Part shown: in pieces, positions 1-9,021 of the stretch
Position numbering within the stretch: the stretch's first letter is position 1
Layout of the letters: each line of letters starts with the position of its first letter
Assembly: GCA_023258975.1 (NCBI GenBank)
Contig: JAHFRD010000005.1
Span: 62,001 to 126,000 of the forward strand
Reading direction: 5' to 3'
Length of the DNA: 64,000 bases
Origin: Hydrogenophilales bacterium
GTDB taxonomy: Bacteria; Pseudomonadota; Gammaproteobacteria; Burkholderiales; Thiobacillaceae
Made by a program: the position numbers and the translations under genes
The notes under the pieces: generated by a model
What the model was told of the DNA's origin: nothing
Database searches by the model: none
Seen by the model: the letters and a program-made list of their open reading frames with translations, nothing else

Positions 1-573
1 CTGAGGGGCATTCTAGTTCAAAAATTCCACCTCAAATTTGAATCGAGAGAGGATTTATGTAAGGGGGTAGACCAAGCAAAAGTTGCCGTGTTGGCTGAAC
101 AATTATCATCCGAGCGTAGCTATAGTAAACATCCAAATCTTTCGCAGAATGATGCATTAATGGTGTATGCCACGTATGCTCACCGTAGGGCTAATAATGA
201 ATCTGCAAACTATGATGGCTTCGGTTATCGGACGTGGTGGCTTACTAAAGAAACCCACATTCTGAGCTTTACTGGGCAGCTGGTAAGCCAGCAAAGTGGT
301 GTGCCTTATGTAATGCGCCCGGAATTTTTGCTGAACTTCGTTGCTTTTGCAGCAAAAGCATCTGAAGTACGAAAAGAATTTAGCAATTTATTGCCTACGA
401 CCGTTGGATTGCAGCTTGGGCAACATCTAAAGCAAGAGGTAATGAATGAATTGCTGGATAGCGTTCAGCAATGGAACGATCTATCACCTGAAAGAGTCGT
501 AATCAAGATATCAGACATGGTTAACAAGTTGAAATACGATAGGTACAAACAGTACTCTAAGGTGATGCAGTGA
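1..573 (+). CDS. 3' end of an AT-rich gene of unknown function (5' end outside window)
   Basis: The frame is open from base 1 to the stop at 571-573, so this is the last 190 codons of a longer gene. A GTG at 88 could be called as a start, but nothing marks it as one and the frame has no stop before it. The sequence is clearly more AT-rich than the genes that follow, which suggests horizontal transfer. The segment YRTWWLTKETHILSF followed by MRPEFLLNFVAF faintly recalls the C-terminal part of PIN-like nuclease domains, but this is only an impression. No membrane segment is visible. Its position next to a restriction-modification operon fits a defence-type accessory region. Confidence 0.6.
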   Translation: MRGILVQKFHLKFESREDLCKGVDQAKVAVLAEQLSSERSYSKHPNLSQNDALMVYATYAHRRANNESANYDGFGYRTWWLTKETHILSFTGQLVSQQSGVPYVMRPEFLLNFVAFAAKASEVRKEFSNLLPTTVGLQLGQHLKQEVMNELLDSVQQWNDLSPERVVIKISDMVNKLKYDRYKQYSKVMQ

Positions 574-751
574 CAATCAACTAACACAAGCTAAGTAATG
601 CCTTGAAACCGATTTGTCATTTCGAGCAACATCATGATGGCGAGGCCCGCATATAACACTGATAATGGTCTTCTGATATACCAAAACGGTTACGCAGATT
701 TACTTAATGACATCAGAACAAAAGGCGCTAAGTAATGTTGCTTAACTGTCG

Positions 752-810
752 TGGAAGATATTGACATCACTAGACCGTAAATTGCGATGGCGAATGGTAT
801 ATATCTTCCA
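752..810. promoter_or_regulatory. 10-bp perfect inverted repeat upstream of the restriction-modification operon
   Basis: TGGAAGATAT at 752-761 is repeated as its exact reverse complement at 801-810. The arms flank 39 bases that begin with a TTGACA-like hexamer (761-766). The structure ends 59 bases before the methyltransferase start. It could be an operator that delays restriction or a hairpin in the leader. I found no well-spaced -10 box, so the role is inferred. The rest of the 574-869 gap is AT-rich and shows nothing else. Confidence 0.35.
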
Positions 811-869
811 TATCGGTTAAGCGTATCTACTTATGCTCGAATTGATTTCCACAACCTCAAACACTACCA

Positions 870-2606
870 ATGCAACTAAATTTCGCCGCCTTCGCCGACA
901 CCATGCAGCCAGCCTCCCGGACGGCGCTTGCTGCTGTCGAGGCATTGGCATCACAAGGCGATGTTGAAGCGCGTGGTGCTGTGTTTACCCGCCGCGAGGT
1001 GGTTGATTTCATCCTCGACTTGGCGGGTTACACGCCGGATCAAACCTTGCATGAAATGCGCCTGCTGGAGCCTTCCTTTGGCGGCGGTGATTTTTTGTTG
1101 CCTGCCGTGGAACGACTGCTGGCGGCTTGGCGCATTTATGGCGATGGCTGTTTGATGTTCGATGCATTGAAGGATGCCATTCGCGCGGTAGAACTGCACC
1201 GAGATACTTTCCAGGCTACTCGGCGTGCATTGGTTGAATACCTGATGGCCTCCGATGTCGGTGCGCAAACAGCGAATCGGCTTGCCGATTTTTGGCTGGT
1301 GCAGGGCGACTTTCTGCTCGAGCCGCTTGAAGGTCAATTCGATTATGTAGTCGGCAATCCGCCCTATGTAAGGCAGGAGTTGATTCCCGAGGCGTTGATG
1401 CGCGAGTACCGCGCCCGTTATGCCACGATCTACGACCGGGCCGACTTGTACATTCCGTTCATCGAACGTTCTCTGTGCCTGCTTGCGCCGGGTGGGGCTT
1501 TAGGCATCATCTGCGCGGATCGCTGGATGAAAAATCGCTATGGCGCACCGTTGCGCAAGCTGGTTGCCGATCAGTATCACCTGAAGGTTTACGTTGAGAT
1601 GACCGGCAGCGATGCTTTCCATCAGGAAGTTTCCGCCTATCCCGCTATCACCGTGATTTGCCGCGAACCCAGTGGGCCGACGCGCATTGCCCATTGTCCG
1701 AAAATCAGCGCGGTGTCGCTCGCAAAGCTATCTGCGCTGCTGGATGCCGCATTGCCGCTGGCGGATAGCGGCGAGGTACACGAGATGCAGGACGTGGCGG
1801 CGGGCGAGTCACCCTGGCTAATCGAATCCAGCGACTTATTTGGCAACCGATTGGCACTGCTGCGCCGGCTTGAAAAGCAGTTTCCGTTGCTGGAAGAGGC
1901 GGGTTGCAAAGTGGGGATCGGCGTTGCGACCGGGGCGGACAAGATATTCATCGGCGACTATGCCGCGCTGGATGTGGAACCTGAATGCAAGTTGCCGTTG
2001 GCGACCACGCGCGATATTCAGTCTGGCGAAGTGCGATGGCGCGGACAGGGCGTGATCAATCCGTTCGGGAATGGCGATGCATTGGTGGATCTTGCCGCGT
2101 ATCCGCGTCTGCGGCGTTACCTGGAGCAGCACAAGGCGTTGATTGCCCGGCGTCATTGCGCGCGGAAGAACCCGACGAGTTGGTATCGCACCATAGACCG
2201 GATAACCCCCGCATTGTGCGGCAAACCTAAATTGTTGATACCGGACATCAAGGGTGAGGCGCACATTGTTTACGAGGCGGGCGAGTTATATCCGCATCAC
2301 AATCTGTATTTCGTGACTTCCGATACCTGGGATTTGCGTGCCTTGCAGGCTGTGCTGCTTTCCAGAATCAGCCGTCTGTTTGTCGCGACCTATTCCACGA
2401 AAATGCGTGGCGGTTTCCTGCGCTTTCAGGCGCAGTATCTGCGCCGTATCCGTTTGCCCCAGTGGCGCGGTGTACCGGATGCCTTGCGTGAGGAGCTGCG
2501 CGAGGCAGCCATCCGGCGTGATCTCGACGCCTGCAATCGAGCGGCATTTTCCTTGTATGGGCTGACTTTGGATGAACGCGCCGCACTGGGCGGCAATGGA
2601 GTTTGA
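870..2606 (+). CDS. Type II N6-adenine DNA methyltransferase, XhoI/PaeR7I-type partner
   Basis: This protein of 578 residues is an amino-methyltransferase that would protect the host sites of the endonuclease encoded next to it. The S-adenosylmethionine motif I region is [11 protein letters not shown] at about residues 65-75, and the catalytic motif IV is NPPY at 163-166, as in N6-adenine enzymes of the Eco57I/TaqI type. The C-terminal half is probably the target recognition domain. The stop codon is directly followed by the start codon of the endonuclease, so the pair forms an operon with the methyltransferase first. The partner is XhoI/PaeR7I-like, so the expected target is CTCGAG; this is inference from family. 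Confidence 0.88.
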   Translation: MQLNFAAFADTMQPASRTALAAVEALASQGDVEARGAVFTRREVVDFILDLAGYTPDQTLHEMRLLEPSFGGGDFLLPAVERLLAAWRIYGDGCLMFDALKDAIRAVELHRDTFQATRRALVEYLMASDVGAQTANRLADFWLVQGDFLLEPLEGQFDYVVGNPPYVRQELIPEALMREYRARYATIYDRADLYIPFIERSLCLLAPGGALGIICADRWMKNRYGAPLRKLVADQYHLKVYVEMTGSDAFHQEVSAYPAITVICREPSGPTRIAHCPKISAVSLAKLSALLDAALPLADSGEVHEMQDVAAGESPWLIESSDLFGNRLALLRRLEKQFPLLEEAGCKVGIGVATGADKIFIGDYAALDVEPECKLPLATTRDIQSGEVRWRGQGVINPFGNGDALVDLAAYPRLRRYLEQHKALIARRHCARKNPTSWYRTIDRITPALCGKPKLLIPDIKGEAHIVYEAGELYPHHNLYFVTSDTWDLRALQAVLLSRISRLFVATYSTKMRGGFLRFQAQYLRRIRLPQWRGVPDALREELREAAIRRDLDACNRAAFSLYGLTLDERAALGGNGV

Positions 2607-3347
2607 ATGGCACTCGATCTGGTTCAATTCGAAAACAAGGCACGTAAGGCCATTCGTGAATTCTGGAACAGCCGCGACGAAGCAAGCCAGAAGCAGGCTG
2701 CAACGGGCAAGAGCGACCAGGGTGAGCGCGCCGGCGTGACCAGCGGCAAGAACATGGATGGCTTCGTTGCTCTTGTCATGGATATTGTCCGCGCCAATGG
2801 CTTGGCGCATGCCGAGATACACATGGAGCGTGCTGTGTTGACGCTGCCGGGTTATTTTCGCCCAACCAAGCTTTGGGATTTGCTGGTGATTCATCAAGGG
2901 GAGTTGATTGCGGCTATCGAGCTGAAAAGCCATGTCGGCCCTTCCTTTGGCAACAATTTCAACAACCGGGCGGAAGAATCCATCGGCACGGCACACGATT
3001 TCTGGACGGCTTACCGCGAGGGCGCTTTCGGAAAACAGCCGCGCCCGTTCGCGGGCTGGCTGATGCTCGTCGAGGATGCGCCGAAGTCACGCGCGCCAGT
3101 CAAGGACAAGTCGCCTCATTTCCCCGTCTCCGACGAATTCCGGAATGCTTCCTATCTGAAGCGCTATGACGTCCTATGCCAACGTTTGATGCAGGAGCAG
3201 CTGTATTCCTCCGCCGCCGTTATTGCTTCACCAAGAGATGCGATTACCAACGGGAAATACTCGGAGCTGTCAGGTATGACCAGCTTAAAAACATTCGTCA
3301 GCACGCTGGCGGGACATGTGGCTGTACAGGCTAGCCGACTTGGGTAG
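2607..3347 (+). CDS. Type II restriction endonuclease, XhoI/PaeR7I family
   Basis: This 246-residue protein has the size of PaeR7I and XhoI and carries stretches I recognise from that family, such as [11 protein letters not shown] and [17 protein letters not shown]. The catalytic PD-(D/E)xK core is visible as D91 in LWDLL and E105-L-K107 in IELKS. It should cut double-stranded DNA, most likely at CTCGAG, leaving methylated host DNA intact. The start codon follows the methyltransferase stop without a gap, and a GGAG lies in the end of the upstream gene, which suggests translational coupling. No frameshift or stop is present, so the system looks functional. Confidence 0.9.
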   Translation: MALDLVQFENKARKAIREFWNSRDEASQKQAATGKSDQGERAGVTSGKNMDGFVALVMDIVRANGLAHAEIHMERAVLTLPGYFRPTKLWDLLVIHQGELIAAIELKSHVGPSFGNNFNNRAEESIGTAHDFWTAYREGAFGKQPRPFAGWLMLVEDAPKSRAPVKDKSPHFPVSDEFRNASYLKRYDVLCQRLMQEQLYSSAAVIASPRDAITNGKYSELSGMTSLKTFVSTLAGHVAVQASRLG

Positions 3348-3379
3348 CCACCTATAAAAGCATCAGAGCGGGTAACTAC

Positions 3380-3544
3380 ATGTTTTCAGTAACACTCAAC
3401 ATTTCAACCAGTGCGGGAATTCACGATCAGGTACTGCCCGCCTGGGGTGCCGTCATCAAGAATCTTTCCGGCGGTGAGAAGCGGCGCCTGGACGAGGAAG
3501 GGGCGAAGCCGAAGCGGATTCGTTACCGGCCGATCAGCCGGTAA
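3380..3544 (+). CDS. Possible 54-residue protein, unknown
   Basis: A short open frame starts at an ATG 30 bases after the endonuclease and ends with a basic tail (KPKRIRYRPISR). The ribosome binding site is weak. I do not recognise a family. It sits beside a nucleotidyltransferase fragment, so it may be the remnant of an antitoxin-like gene, or it may not be a gene at all. Confidence 0.25.
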   Translation: MFSVTLNISTSAGIHDQVLPAWGAVIKNLSGGEKRRLDEEGAKPKRIRYRPISR

Positions 3545-3574
3545 ACTCGCCCACATCCCCTCACGGAGGCCAAC

Positions 3575-3646
3575 ATGCTCAACAGCGAAACCATCCAGAC
3601 TGCCGTGAACCGCATGGTGGCCGCCGCTTCGTCCCCGGCGCGTATG
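3575..3646 (+). pseudogene. N-terminal fragment of a minimal nucleotidyltransferase (MNT-type) gene
   Basis: A good ribosome binding site (CGGAGG at about 3565) precedes an ATG that encodes MLNSETIQTAVNRMVAAASS followed by PAR. This is the usual start of small MNT-domain nucleotidyltransferases, where PAR should lead into the LFGSYARG catalytic motif. Here the next residues are unrelated, so the gene is cut after about 24 codons. MNT proteins normally pair with HEPN toxins; no HEPN gene is seen. The remainder of 3647-3842 shows nothing beyond the leader of the next gene. Confidence 0.4.
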
Positions 3647-3842
3647 AGCCGAAAGAATCACACGCGCGCGGCACAGCCACACCGAAATAAAACTTTGACC
3701 CAAGCCATCGCTGTACGGCCATTTACCTCGTCAACTTCGCCCTTCCACCTGTTCGGCTGAACCCGCCCTGGCTGGTCAAGAACACGCAATCTCCCGGGTT
3801 GCCGCCACCCTTGTTTCAGACTCACTCTCCTTGGAGCTCGAC

Positions 3843-5045
3843 ATGATCCTACGCACACTCACCCTCGCCACCTCCGCCGCCCTGCTGACCCTGGCCGGCT
3901 GTGCCACCCAGCAGGCCGGCGGCGACCCGGCGGAGGCCACGAACCAACGCCTGAGCAGCCTGGAATCGCGACTCCAGGCCGAGGCCGGTTCCGCCCAGAG
4001 CCTGATCGGCGCGCTCGGCAAAAAGGTCGAAGCCCTGTCCGGAGAACTGCGGCACCTGCGGGAGACGGCGGCGAGCCAGGCCGGCGGCGCCGCGTCACAA
4101 CAAGCCAGCGCCAGTGCCCTGGCCGCGCGCATGGACAAGACGGAGCAGCGCCTGGGCGAACTCACCGGCGAAACCCGCGCGGCGGCCACGCAGGCGGCCG
4201 GCGCGCAAGCCGCCCTGCCCGCCTTGCGTGGACAGGCGCATGAACTCGGGCAACGGCTCGATCGCCTGGGCGCCCTGAGCAATTACCGGGACATGGGCAC
4301 GGCCCTGGAGCACCAGGCCGACAACGCGGCAATCTCCGAACGCCTGGAAGCGGCTGAAATGCAGTTGGAAGACCTGGCCGAGCAAATCGGCGAGGCCTTG
4401 ACCCAGACGAGTGAAATTCAGGCCGCCCTGACCGAAAAGACCGACAGCGCCCGGCAACGCATCGAGAAATCGGAACAGCGTCTGGGCGAGCTCGCGGCAC
4501 AGACCCATCAGGCCCTCGGCCAGGTGGCCGGTGTGCAAACCGCCCTGCCCGCCCTGCGCGAGAAAATCGCCGAAGCCGGCCCGCGCATGAACGACCATGA
4601 CGCCCGCCTGGCCGCCCTGAGCAAGCGGCTGGAAGAAGTCGCGCGCATGGCGCAGGAGGCATACGACGCCACCGGCCTCGGCCAGCGCAAGATATTCGGC
4701 AAGGTGATCGAGTCCATCACCCTCACCGAGGACAAGACCTTGTTCCCGATCAACTCCCCCACACTGGGCGAACAGGACAAAGCCAAACTGGATGCGCTTG
4801 CGCTACGCCTGAAAAGCCTGGGCACCAATTACCACCTGCAGATTCAGGGCCATACCGAAGGCTTCGGCTCCGACGACTACAACTACGAACTCGGCAAGGC
4901 GCGCGCCGAGGCGGTCAAGAACTACCTCCACGAGAAGGGTGGCGTCCCGACGCTGCGCATGTCGGTGATGTCCTACGGCTCCATCGAATCCGCCGGCTAC
5001 GCCACCAAGGGCAATCGCCGCGTCGTGGTGCAGGTGTTGCAGTAA
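3843..5045 (+). CDS. OmpA-domain lipoprotein with coiled-coil
   Basis: The protein of about 400 residues starts with a lipoprotein signal peptide whose lipobox LAGC puts the lipidated cysteine at residue 20. The ATG at 3843 is chosen because GGAG lies just upstream; a TTG at 3831 would add four residues before the signal. A long Ala/Gln/Glu-rich region, about residues 30-270, has repeated segments (EQRLGEL occurs twice) and looks like coiled coil. The last 110 residues form an OmpA-type peptidoglycan-binding domain (QIQGHTEGFGSDDYNYELG, then GNRRVVVQV). It probably links the outer membrane to the cell wall. It converges on slyX. Confidence 0.85.
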   Translation: MILRTLTLATSAALLTLAGCATQQAGGDPAEATNQRLSSLESRLQAEAGSAQSLIGALGKKVEALSGELRHLRETAASQAGGAASQQASASALAARMDKTEQRLGELTGETRAAATQAAGAQAALPALRGQAHELGQRLDRLGALSNYRDMGTALEHQADNAAISERLEAAEMQLEDLAEQIGEALTQTSEIQAALTEKTDSARQRIEKSEQRLGELAAQTHQALGQVAGVQTALPALREKIAEAGPRMNDHDARLAALSKRLEEVARMAQEAYDATGLGQRKIFGKVIESITLTEDKTLFPINSPTLGEQDKAKLDALALRLKSLGTNYHLQIQGHTEGFGSDDYNYELGKARAEAVKNYLHEKGGVPTLRMSVMSYGSIESAGYATKGNRRVVVQVLQ

Positions 5046-5063
5046 TCCCTGGCGCGGCCCCGC

Positions 5064-5267
5064 TCAATAATGCGGTGGCCGTTCCTCGCCCGGGTCGCGC
5101 CGTTCCGGCGGCGCCATGTCCTGAAGCTGGTTGGACAGGCGGATCACCAGTCGTTGCAACTGGTCGATCTGTTCCTGCTGGCGAAACACGGTGCGGTTGA
5201 GTTCATCCAGAGCATCTTCCGCGTAACTCAATTTGATTTCGATCTCGATCAGGCGGGCTTCCATCAT
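5064..5267 (-). CDS. slyX: SlyX family protein
   Basis: This short, 67-residue protein is mostly heptad-like helix (ARLIEIEIKLSYAEDALDEL) and ends with a Pro/Arg-rich tail (PPERRDPGEERPPHY), the usual architecture of SlyX. The molecular function of the family is not established. The ATG overlaps the stop of tesA by 4 bases (ATGA at 5264-5267), so the two genes are probably translated together. Confidence 0.85.
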   Translation of the reverse strand: MMEARLIEIEIKLSYAEDALDELNRTVFRQQEQIDQLQRLVIRLSNQLQDMAPPERRDPGEERPPHY

Positions 5268-5854
5268 TTCTCCTTGAGCATGGGCTTCAGCTCACGCCAG
5301 ACATTGTCCACCAGCAGCACTTGCGCGCCCGCGTCCGGATGCAGGCCATCGGCCTGGAAACGCTCGCGCTGATCCGCCATGCCAGCCAGCAGGAACGGCA
5401 CCAGGCGGACTTTCCCGGCCTGCGCCACCTCCGCGAACAAGGTCTGGAACTTGCGCGTGTAGGCCGGGCCATAGTTCGGCGGCAGGCGCATGCCGACCAG
5501 CAACACCTCGCCGTCCTGTTTCTTCACCAGGTCGATCATGGCCTCCAGGTTGCGCGCGGTCTGCGCCAAAGGCAGGCCGCGCAGGCCATCGTTGGCGCCC
5601 AGTTCGATGATGGTGAGATGGGGCTTGTGCGCGGCCAGCACCTCGGGCAGGCGGGTCAGGCCGCCCGCCGTGGTTTCACCGGAAACACTGGCATTGACCA
5701 CCCGATGCTGCGGCAAGCGCTGTTGCAGCAGATTCACCCAGCCGGAATCGCGCGGAATGCCATAAGCGGCGGATAGACTGTCGCCAAACACCAGTATGGT
5801 GGGCGCGGCCAGAACCGGGCCGCTCAACAACCACAAGAGACACAACACTTTCAT
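5264..5854 (-). CDS. tesA: GDSL esterase/lysophospholipase L1, TesA family
   Basis: The 196-residue protein has a signal peptide (MKVLCLLWLLSGPVLA) and should act in the periplasm on acyl-CoA, lysophospholipids or other esters. The GDSL block is FGDSL with nucleophile S26, block III is GAND at about 86-89, and the catalytic Asp and His are D169 and H172 in ADGLHPD. The length matches E. coli TesA after processing. The start at 5854 is the ATG directly before the signal peptide. It shares the tetramer CATG with the start of the divergent ABC gene, so there is no intergenic space. A longer antisense frame continues upstream but is only the shadow of the ABC genes. Confidence 0.9.
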   Translation of the reverse strand: MKVLCLLWLLSGPVLAAPTILVFGDSLSAAYGIPRDSGWVNLLQQRLPQHRVVNASVSGETTAGGLTRLPEVLAAHKPHLTIIELGANDGLRGLPLAQTARNLEAMIDLVKKQDGEVLLVGMRLPPNYGPAYTRKFQTLFAEVAQAGKVRLVPFLLAGMADQRERFQADGLHPDAGAQVLLVDNVWRELKPMLKEK

Positions 5855-6521
5855 GCATATAGACATCGAGAACCTCGGTAAATCGGTACGAGTGGGCGAG
5901 GAAGCCCTGCACATCCTCGCCGATGTTTCCTTCAGCGTGTACCCCGGCGAGAGCATGGCCATTATCGGCAGTTCCGGTTCCGGAAAATCCACCCTGCTGG
6001 GATTGATCGCCGGCCTGGATGTTCCCAGCGCCGGGCGTGTACTGCTCGACGGCGAGAACCTGTTCGATCTCGACGAGGACGGCCGCGCGGCGTTGCGTGG
6101 GCGCGGCATGGGCTTCGTGTTCCAGTCGTTCCAGTTGCTGACGGGACTCACCGCCCTGGAGAACGTGATGCTGCCGCTGGAACTGGCCGGCCAGACGAAC
6201 GCCGCCGAAGTGGCGCGCGCGCATCTGGAGCGGGTAGGTTTGAGCGGGCGCGTCAAGCACCGGCCGGCGCAGCTCTCCGGTGGCGAGCAGCAGCGCGTCG
6301 CCCTGGCGCGCGCCTTCGCGGTGGCGCCGCGCATCCTGCTGGCCGACGAGCCCACCGGCAACCTGGATGCCCACACCGGCGCCCAGATCATCGACCTGAT
6401 GTTCGAACTGAACCGCGCCCAGGGCGCCAGCCTCGTCGTCGTCACCCACGACCCCGCGCTCGCCGCCCGGTGCCGGCGGCAATTACGGCTGGATGGCGGA
6501 AGGTTGGTGGCGAATCCATGA
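5853..6521 (+). CDS. ybbA: ABC transporter ATP-binding protein, YbbA-type
   Basis: This is the ATPase (222 residues) of an export-type ABC system of the LolD/MacB/YbbA group. Walker A is GSSGSGKST, the signature is LSGGEQQRV, Walker B is ILLADEPTGNLD and the H-loop is VVTHD. The start at 5853 removes 19 unlikely residues that lie inside tesA. The stop overlaps the permease start by 4 bases (ATGA at 6518-6521). The same divergent arrangement, tesA against ybbA-ybbP, occurs in E. coli, which supports the assignment. The transported substrate is not known. Confidence 0.88.
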   Translation: MHIDIENLGKSVRVGEEALHILADVSFSVYPGESMAIIGSSGSGKSTLLGLIAGLDVPSAGRVLLDGENLFDLDEDGRAALRGRGMGFVFQSFQLLTGLTALENVMLPLELAGQTNAAEVARAHLERVGLSGRVKHRPAQLSGGEQQRVALARAFAVAPRILLADEPTGNLDAHTGAQIIDLMFELNRAQGASLVVVTHDPALAARCRRQLRLDGGRLVANP

Positions 6522-9007
6522 TTCCTCTTTCCCTCCGTTTCCTCGCGCGCGAATGGCGCGCCGGCGAAATTCGCGTGTTGCTGCTGGCCGTTGCGCTGGC
6601 GGTGGCCAGCCTGACTTCCGTGGCGTTTTTCGGCGACCGAGTGAAGCAGGCGCTCGGGCGCGAAGCCAACACCTTGCTGGCGGCGGATCTGGCGATCGCT
6701 TCCGATCACGCCCTCGACCCCGGTTTCGCCGGCGAAGCGCGGCGGCTGGGTCTGCGAGTCAGCTCCAGCGCGGCCTTTTTGAGCATGGCGCGGGCCGGGA
6801 AAAAGAACCTGCTGGCCGGCATCAAGGGGGTGGAGCCCGGCTACCCTCTGCGCGGTGGCCTGCGCGTCGCGCCGGCACCGTTCGCGGCGGATGCGCCCAC
6901 CCGCGCCCTGCCCGGTTCCGGCCAGGCCTGGCTGGATTCGCGCGCCGCCGCCGAGTTGGGCGCGCGGGTCGGCGGTGAGGTGGAACTCGGCGCCGCGCGC
7001 TTCAAAATCACGCAAATCATCACTTTCGAGGGCGAGCGCGGCGGCAATTTCATGGCTCTGGCGCCGCGCGTGCTGATCGCGGCGGCCGACCTGGACAGAA
7101 CCGGCCTGGTGCAGGAAGGCAGCCGCGTCGGTTACCGCCTGTTGCTGGCGGGAACGGATGACGCGCTGGCCACCTTCCGCACCTGGAGCGGACCGCGCCT
7201 GGCACGAGGCGAGAAGCTGGAAGACGTGCGCGACGCCCGCCCGGAACTGCGCCAGATTCTCGACAAGGCGCAACGCTATCTGGGCCTGGCCGCCGTGCTC
7301 ACCGTGGTGCTCGCCGCCGCCGCCACGCACATGGCGCTGCGCCGCTACGTGCAAAGGCATTTCGATCAATACGCGCTGCTGCGCTGCTTCGGCGCCAGCC
7401 AGCGCCGCCTGATCGGCCTGTATTTCATGCAGCTGGCCGGCCTCGGCCTGGCGGCCGGCCTGCTCGGCGCGACCCTGGGCTGGTTCACGCAACTGGTGCT
7501 GACGAATCTTCTGGGCGAGGTCTTGCGCCTGGGCCTGCCGGCGGCCTCGTGGCAACCGTTCGGCCTGGGCCTTCTGGCCGGCGTCGCCCTGGTTCTGGCC
7601 TTCGCCCTGCCGCCTCTGCTGCGCCTGGCGCGGGTGCCGACATTGCGCGTCTTGCGCCGTGAGTTCGGCAACTTCGGCGGCCCTCAGCCGGTTGGCGCGC
7701 TGTTCGCCCATCTGGTCGGACTCGCTCTGGTCGCCGGGCTGATCTTCTGGCAAGCCGGGGATACCCGCCTGGCCCTGATCGTCGGCGGCGGCGTGCTGGG
7801 CGTGATGGCCGTCGCGGTGGCGCTGATTCAGGTCTTGTTGTGGCCGCTTGCCCGGCTGGCCCGGCATTTGCCCGCCGGCCCGCGCCTGGGTCTGCTCGGC
7901 CTCAGGCAGCGCGGCTGGGAAACCACGTTGCAGGCCCTGGCTCTGAGCCTGGGATTGCTCGCCCTGCTGTTGCTCACCCTGGTGCGCGGCGACCTGCTCG
8001 ATGCCTGGCGCAACCAGGTGCCGGCCGGCGCGCCCAATCGCTTCGTCATCAACATCCAGCCGCAACAGGTGGCGCCGGTGCAAGACTGGCTGGCGAGCAA
8101 CGGCATTCGGAACGCGACCCTCCACCCCATGATCCGCGCCCGCCTCATCGCCATCGAAGGCCGCCCGGTGCGCCCCGAGGACTATCCGGAGGAGCGCGCG
8201 CGCCACCTGGCGGAACGCGAATTCAATCTTTCCGAACTGGCCGAACTGCCGCCGGACAACGAGCTGCTGGCGGGCCACTGGTGGTGGCCGGGGCAAACCA
8301 GCGGCTTCACGGTGGAGGATGGCATCGCCAGGGCGCTGCACATCCGCCTTGGCGACAAACTCGAATTCGATGTCGGCGGCCTGCCGCTCTCCGGCCATGT
8401 CAGCAATCTGCGCAAGGTGGAGTGGGATTCCTTCCGGGTGAACTTCTTCGTCGCCACCCCGCCCGGTGCGATGCGGGCCATGCCGAAGAGCTACATCACC
8501 AGCTTCCACCTGCCGCCCGAGCGCGGCGCCGTGCTCGCCGGGATGGTCGCCGCCTTTCCCAACCTGACCGTGATCGACGTGACCCAGGTCATCAACGAAT
8601 TGCGCGGCCTGACCGACCGGGTCAGCCAGGCGGTGCAACTGGTGTTCCTGTTCAGCCTTGGCGTGGGGGTGCTGGTCATGCTGGCAGCGCTCTACTCGCG
8701 GCGCGCCGAACGCGCCCGGGAAATCGGCCTGTGGCGCACCCTGGGCGCCTCGAAGCGCACCCTGCGCGCCGCCCTGGCCAGTGAATTCGCCCTACTCGGC
8801 CTGCTCGCCGGCCTGGTCGCGGCGGGCGCCGCCAGCGTGCTGGCCTGGGTGCTGGCGAACCAGGTATTCGACCTGCCGCACAGCCCCAACCCCTGGATAT
8901 GGCTGTTCGGCCTCGGCGGCGGCGTGGGGCTGATCCTGCTCGCCGGCTGGCTGGCGACCCGCGATCTGCTGGAAGAGCCACCGCTCAAGGCGTTGCGGAT
9001 GGAGTGA
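6518..9007 (+). CDS. ybbP: ABC transporter permease with FtsX domains, YbbP-type
   Basis: The protein of about 829 residues has an N-terminal membrane segment, a large periplasmic domain, a first FtsX-type bundle (about residues 260-400), further membrane segments near 410-500, a second periplasmic domain and a C-terminal FtsX bundle with the motif REIGLWRTLGASKRTL. This layout of two FtsX regions is that of YbbP/LolC-like predicted permeases. The start MIPLSLRFL overlaps the ATPase stop. Together with YbbA it probably forms a lipoprotein or small-molecule related membrane machine. The antisense frame of over 1,000 residues opposite this gene is a composition artefact. Confidence 0.88.
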   Translation: MIPLSLRFLAREWRAGEIRVLLLAVALAVASLTSVAFFGDRVKQALGREANTLLAADLAIASDHALDPGFAGEARRLGLRVSSSAAFLSMARAGKKNLLAGIKGVEPGYPLRGGLRVAPAPFAADAPTRALPGSGQAWLDSRAAAELGARVGGEVELGAARFKITQIITFEGERGGNFMALAPRVLIAAADLDRTGLVQEGSRVGYRLLLAGTDDALATFRTWSGPRLARGEKLEDVRDARPELRQILDKAQRYLGLAAVLTVVLAAAATHMALRRYVQRHFDQYALLRCFGASQRRLIGLYFMQLAGLGLAAGLLGATLGWFTQLVLTNLLGEVLRLGLPAASWQPFGLGLLAGVALVLAFALPPLLRLARVPTLRVLRREFGNFGGPQPVGALFAHLVGLALVAGLIFWQAGDTRLALIVGGGVLGVMAVAVALIQVLLWPLARLARHLPAGPRLGLLGLRQRGWETTLQALALSLGLLALLLLTLVRGDLLDAWRNQVPAGAPNRFVINIQPQQVAPVQDWLASNGIRNATLHPMIRARLIAIEGRPVRPEDYPEERARHLAEREFNLSELAELPPDNELLAGHWWWPGQTSGFTVEDGIARALHIRLGDKLEFDVGGLPLSGHVSNLRKVEWDSFRVNFFVATPPGAMRAMPKSYITSFHLPPERGAVLAGMVAAFPNLTVIDVTQVINELRGLTDRVSQAVQLVFLFSLGVGVLVMLAALYSRRAERAREIGLWRTLGASKRTLRAALASEFALLGLLAGLVAAGAASVLAWVLANQVFDLPHSPNPWIWLFGLGGGVGLILLAGWLATRDLLEEPPLKALRME

Positions 9008-9021
9008 CGGGTGTGCCCCGC

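Noticed and set aside
5855-8638. Very long minus-strand open frame opposite the ybbA/ybbP genes
   Set aside because: The sequence is Arg/Gln/Ala-rich without domains and mirrors the plus-strand codons; only the tesA part (5264-5854) is a gene.
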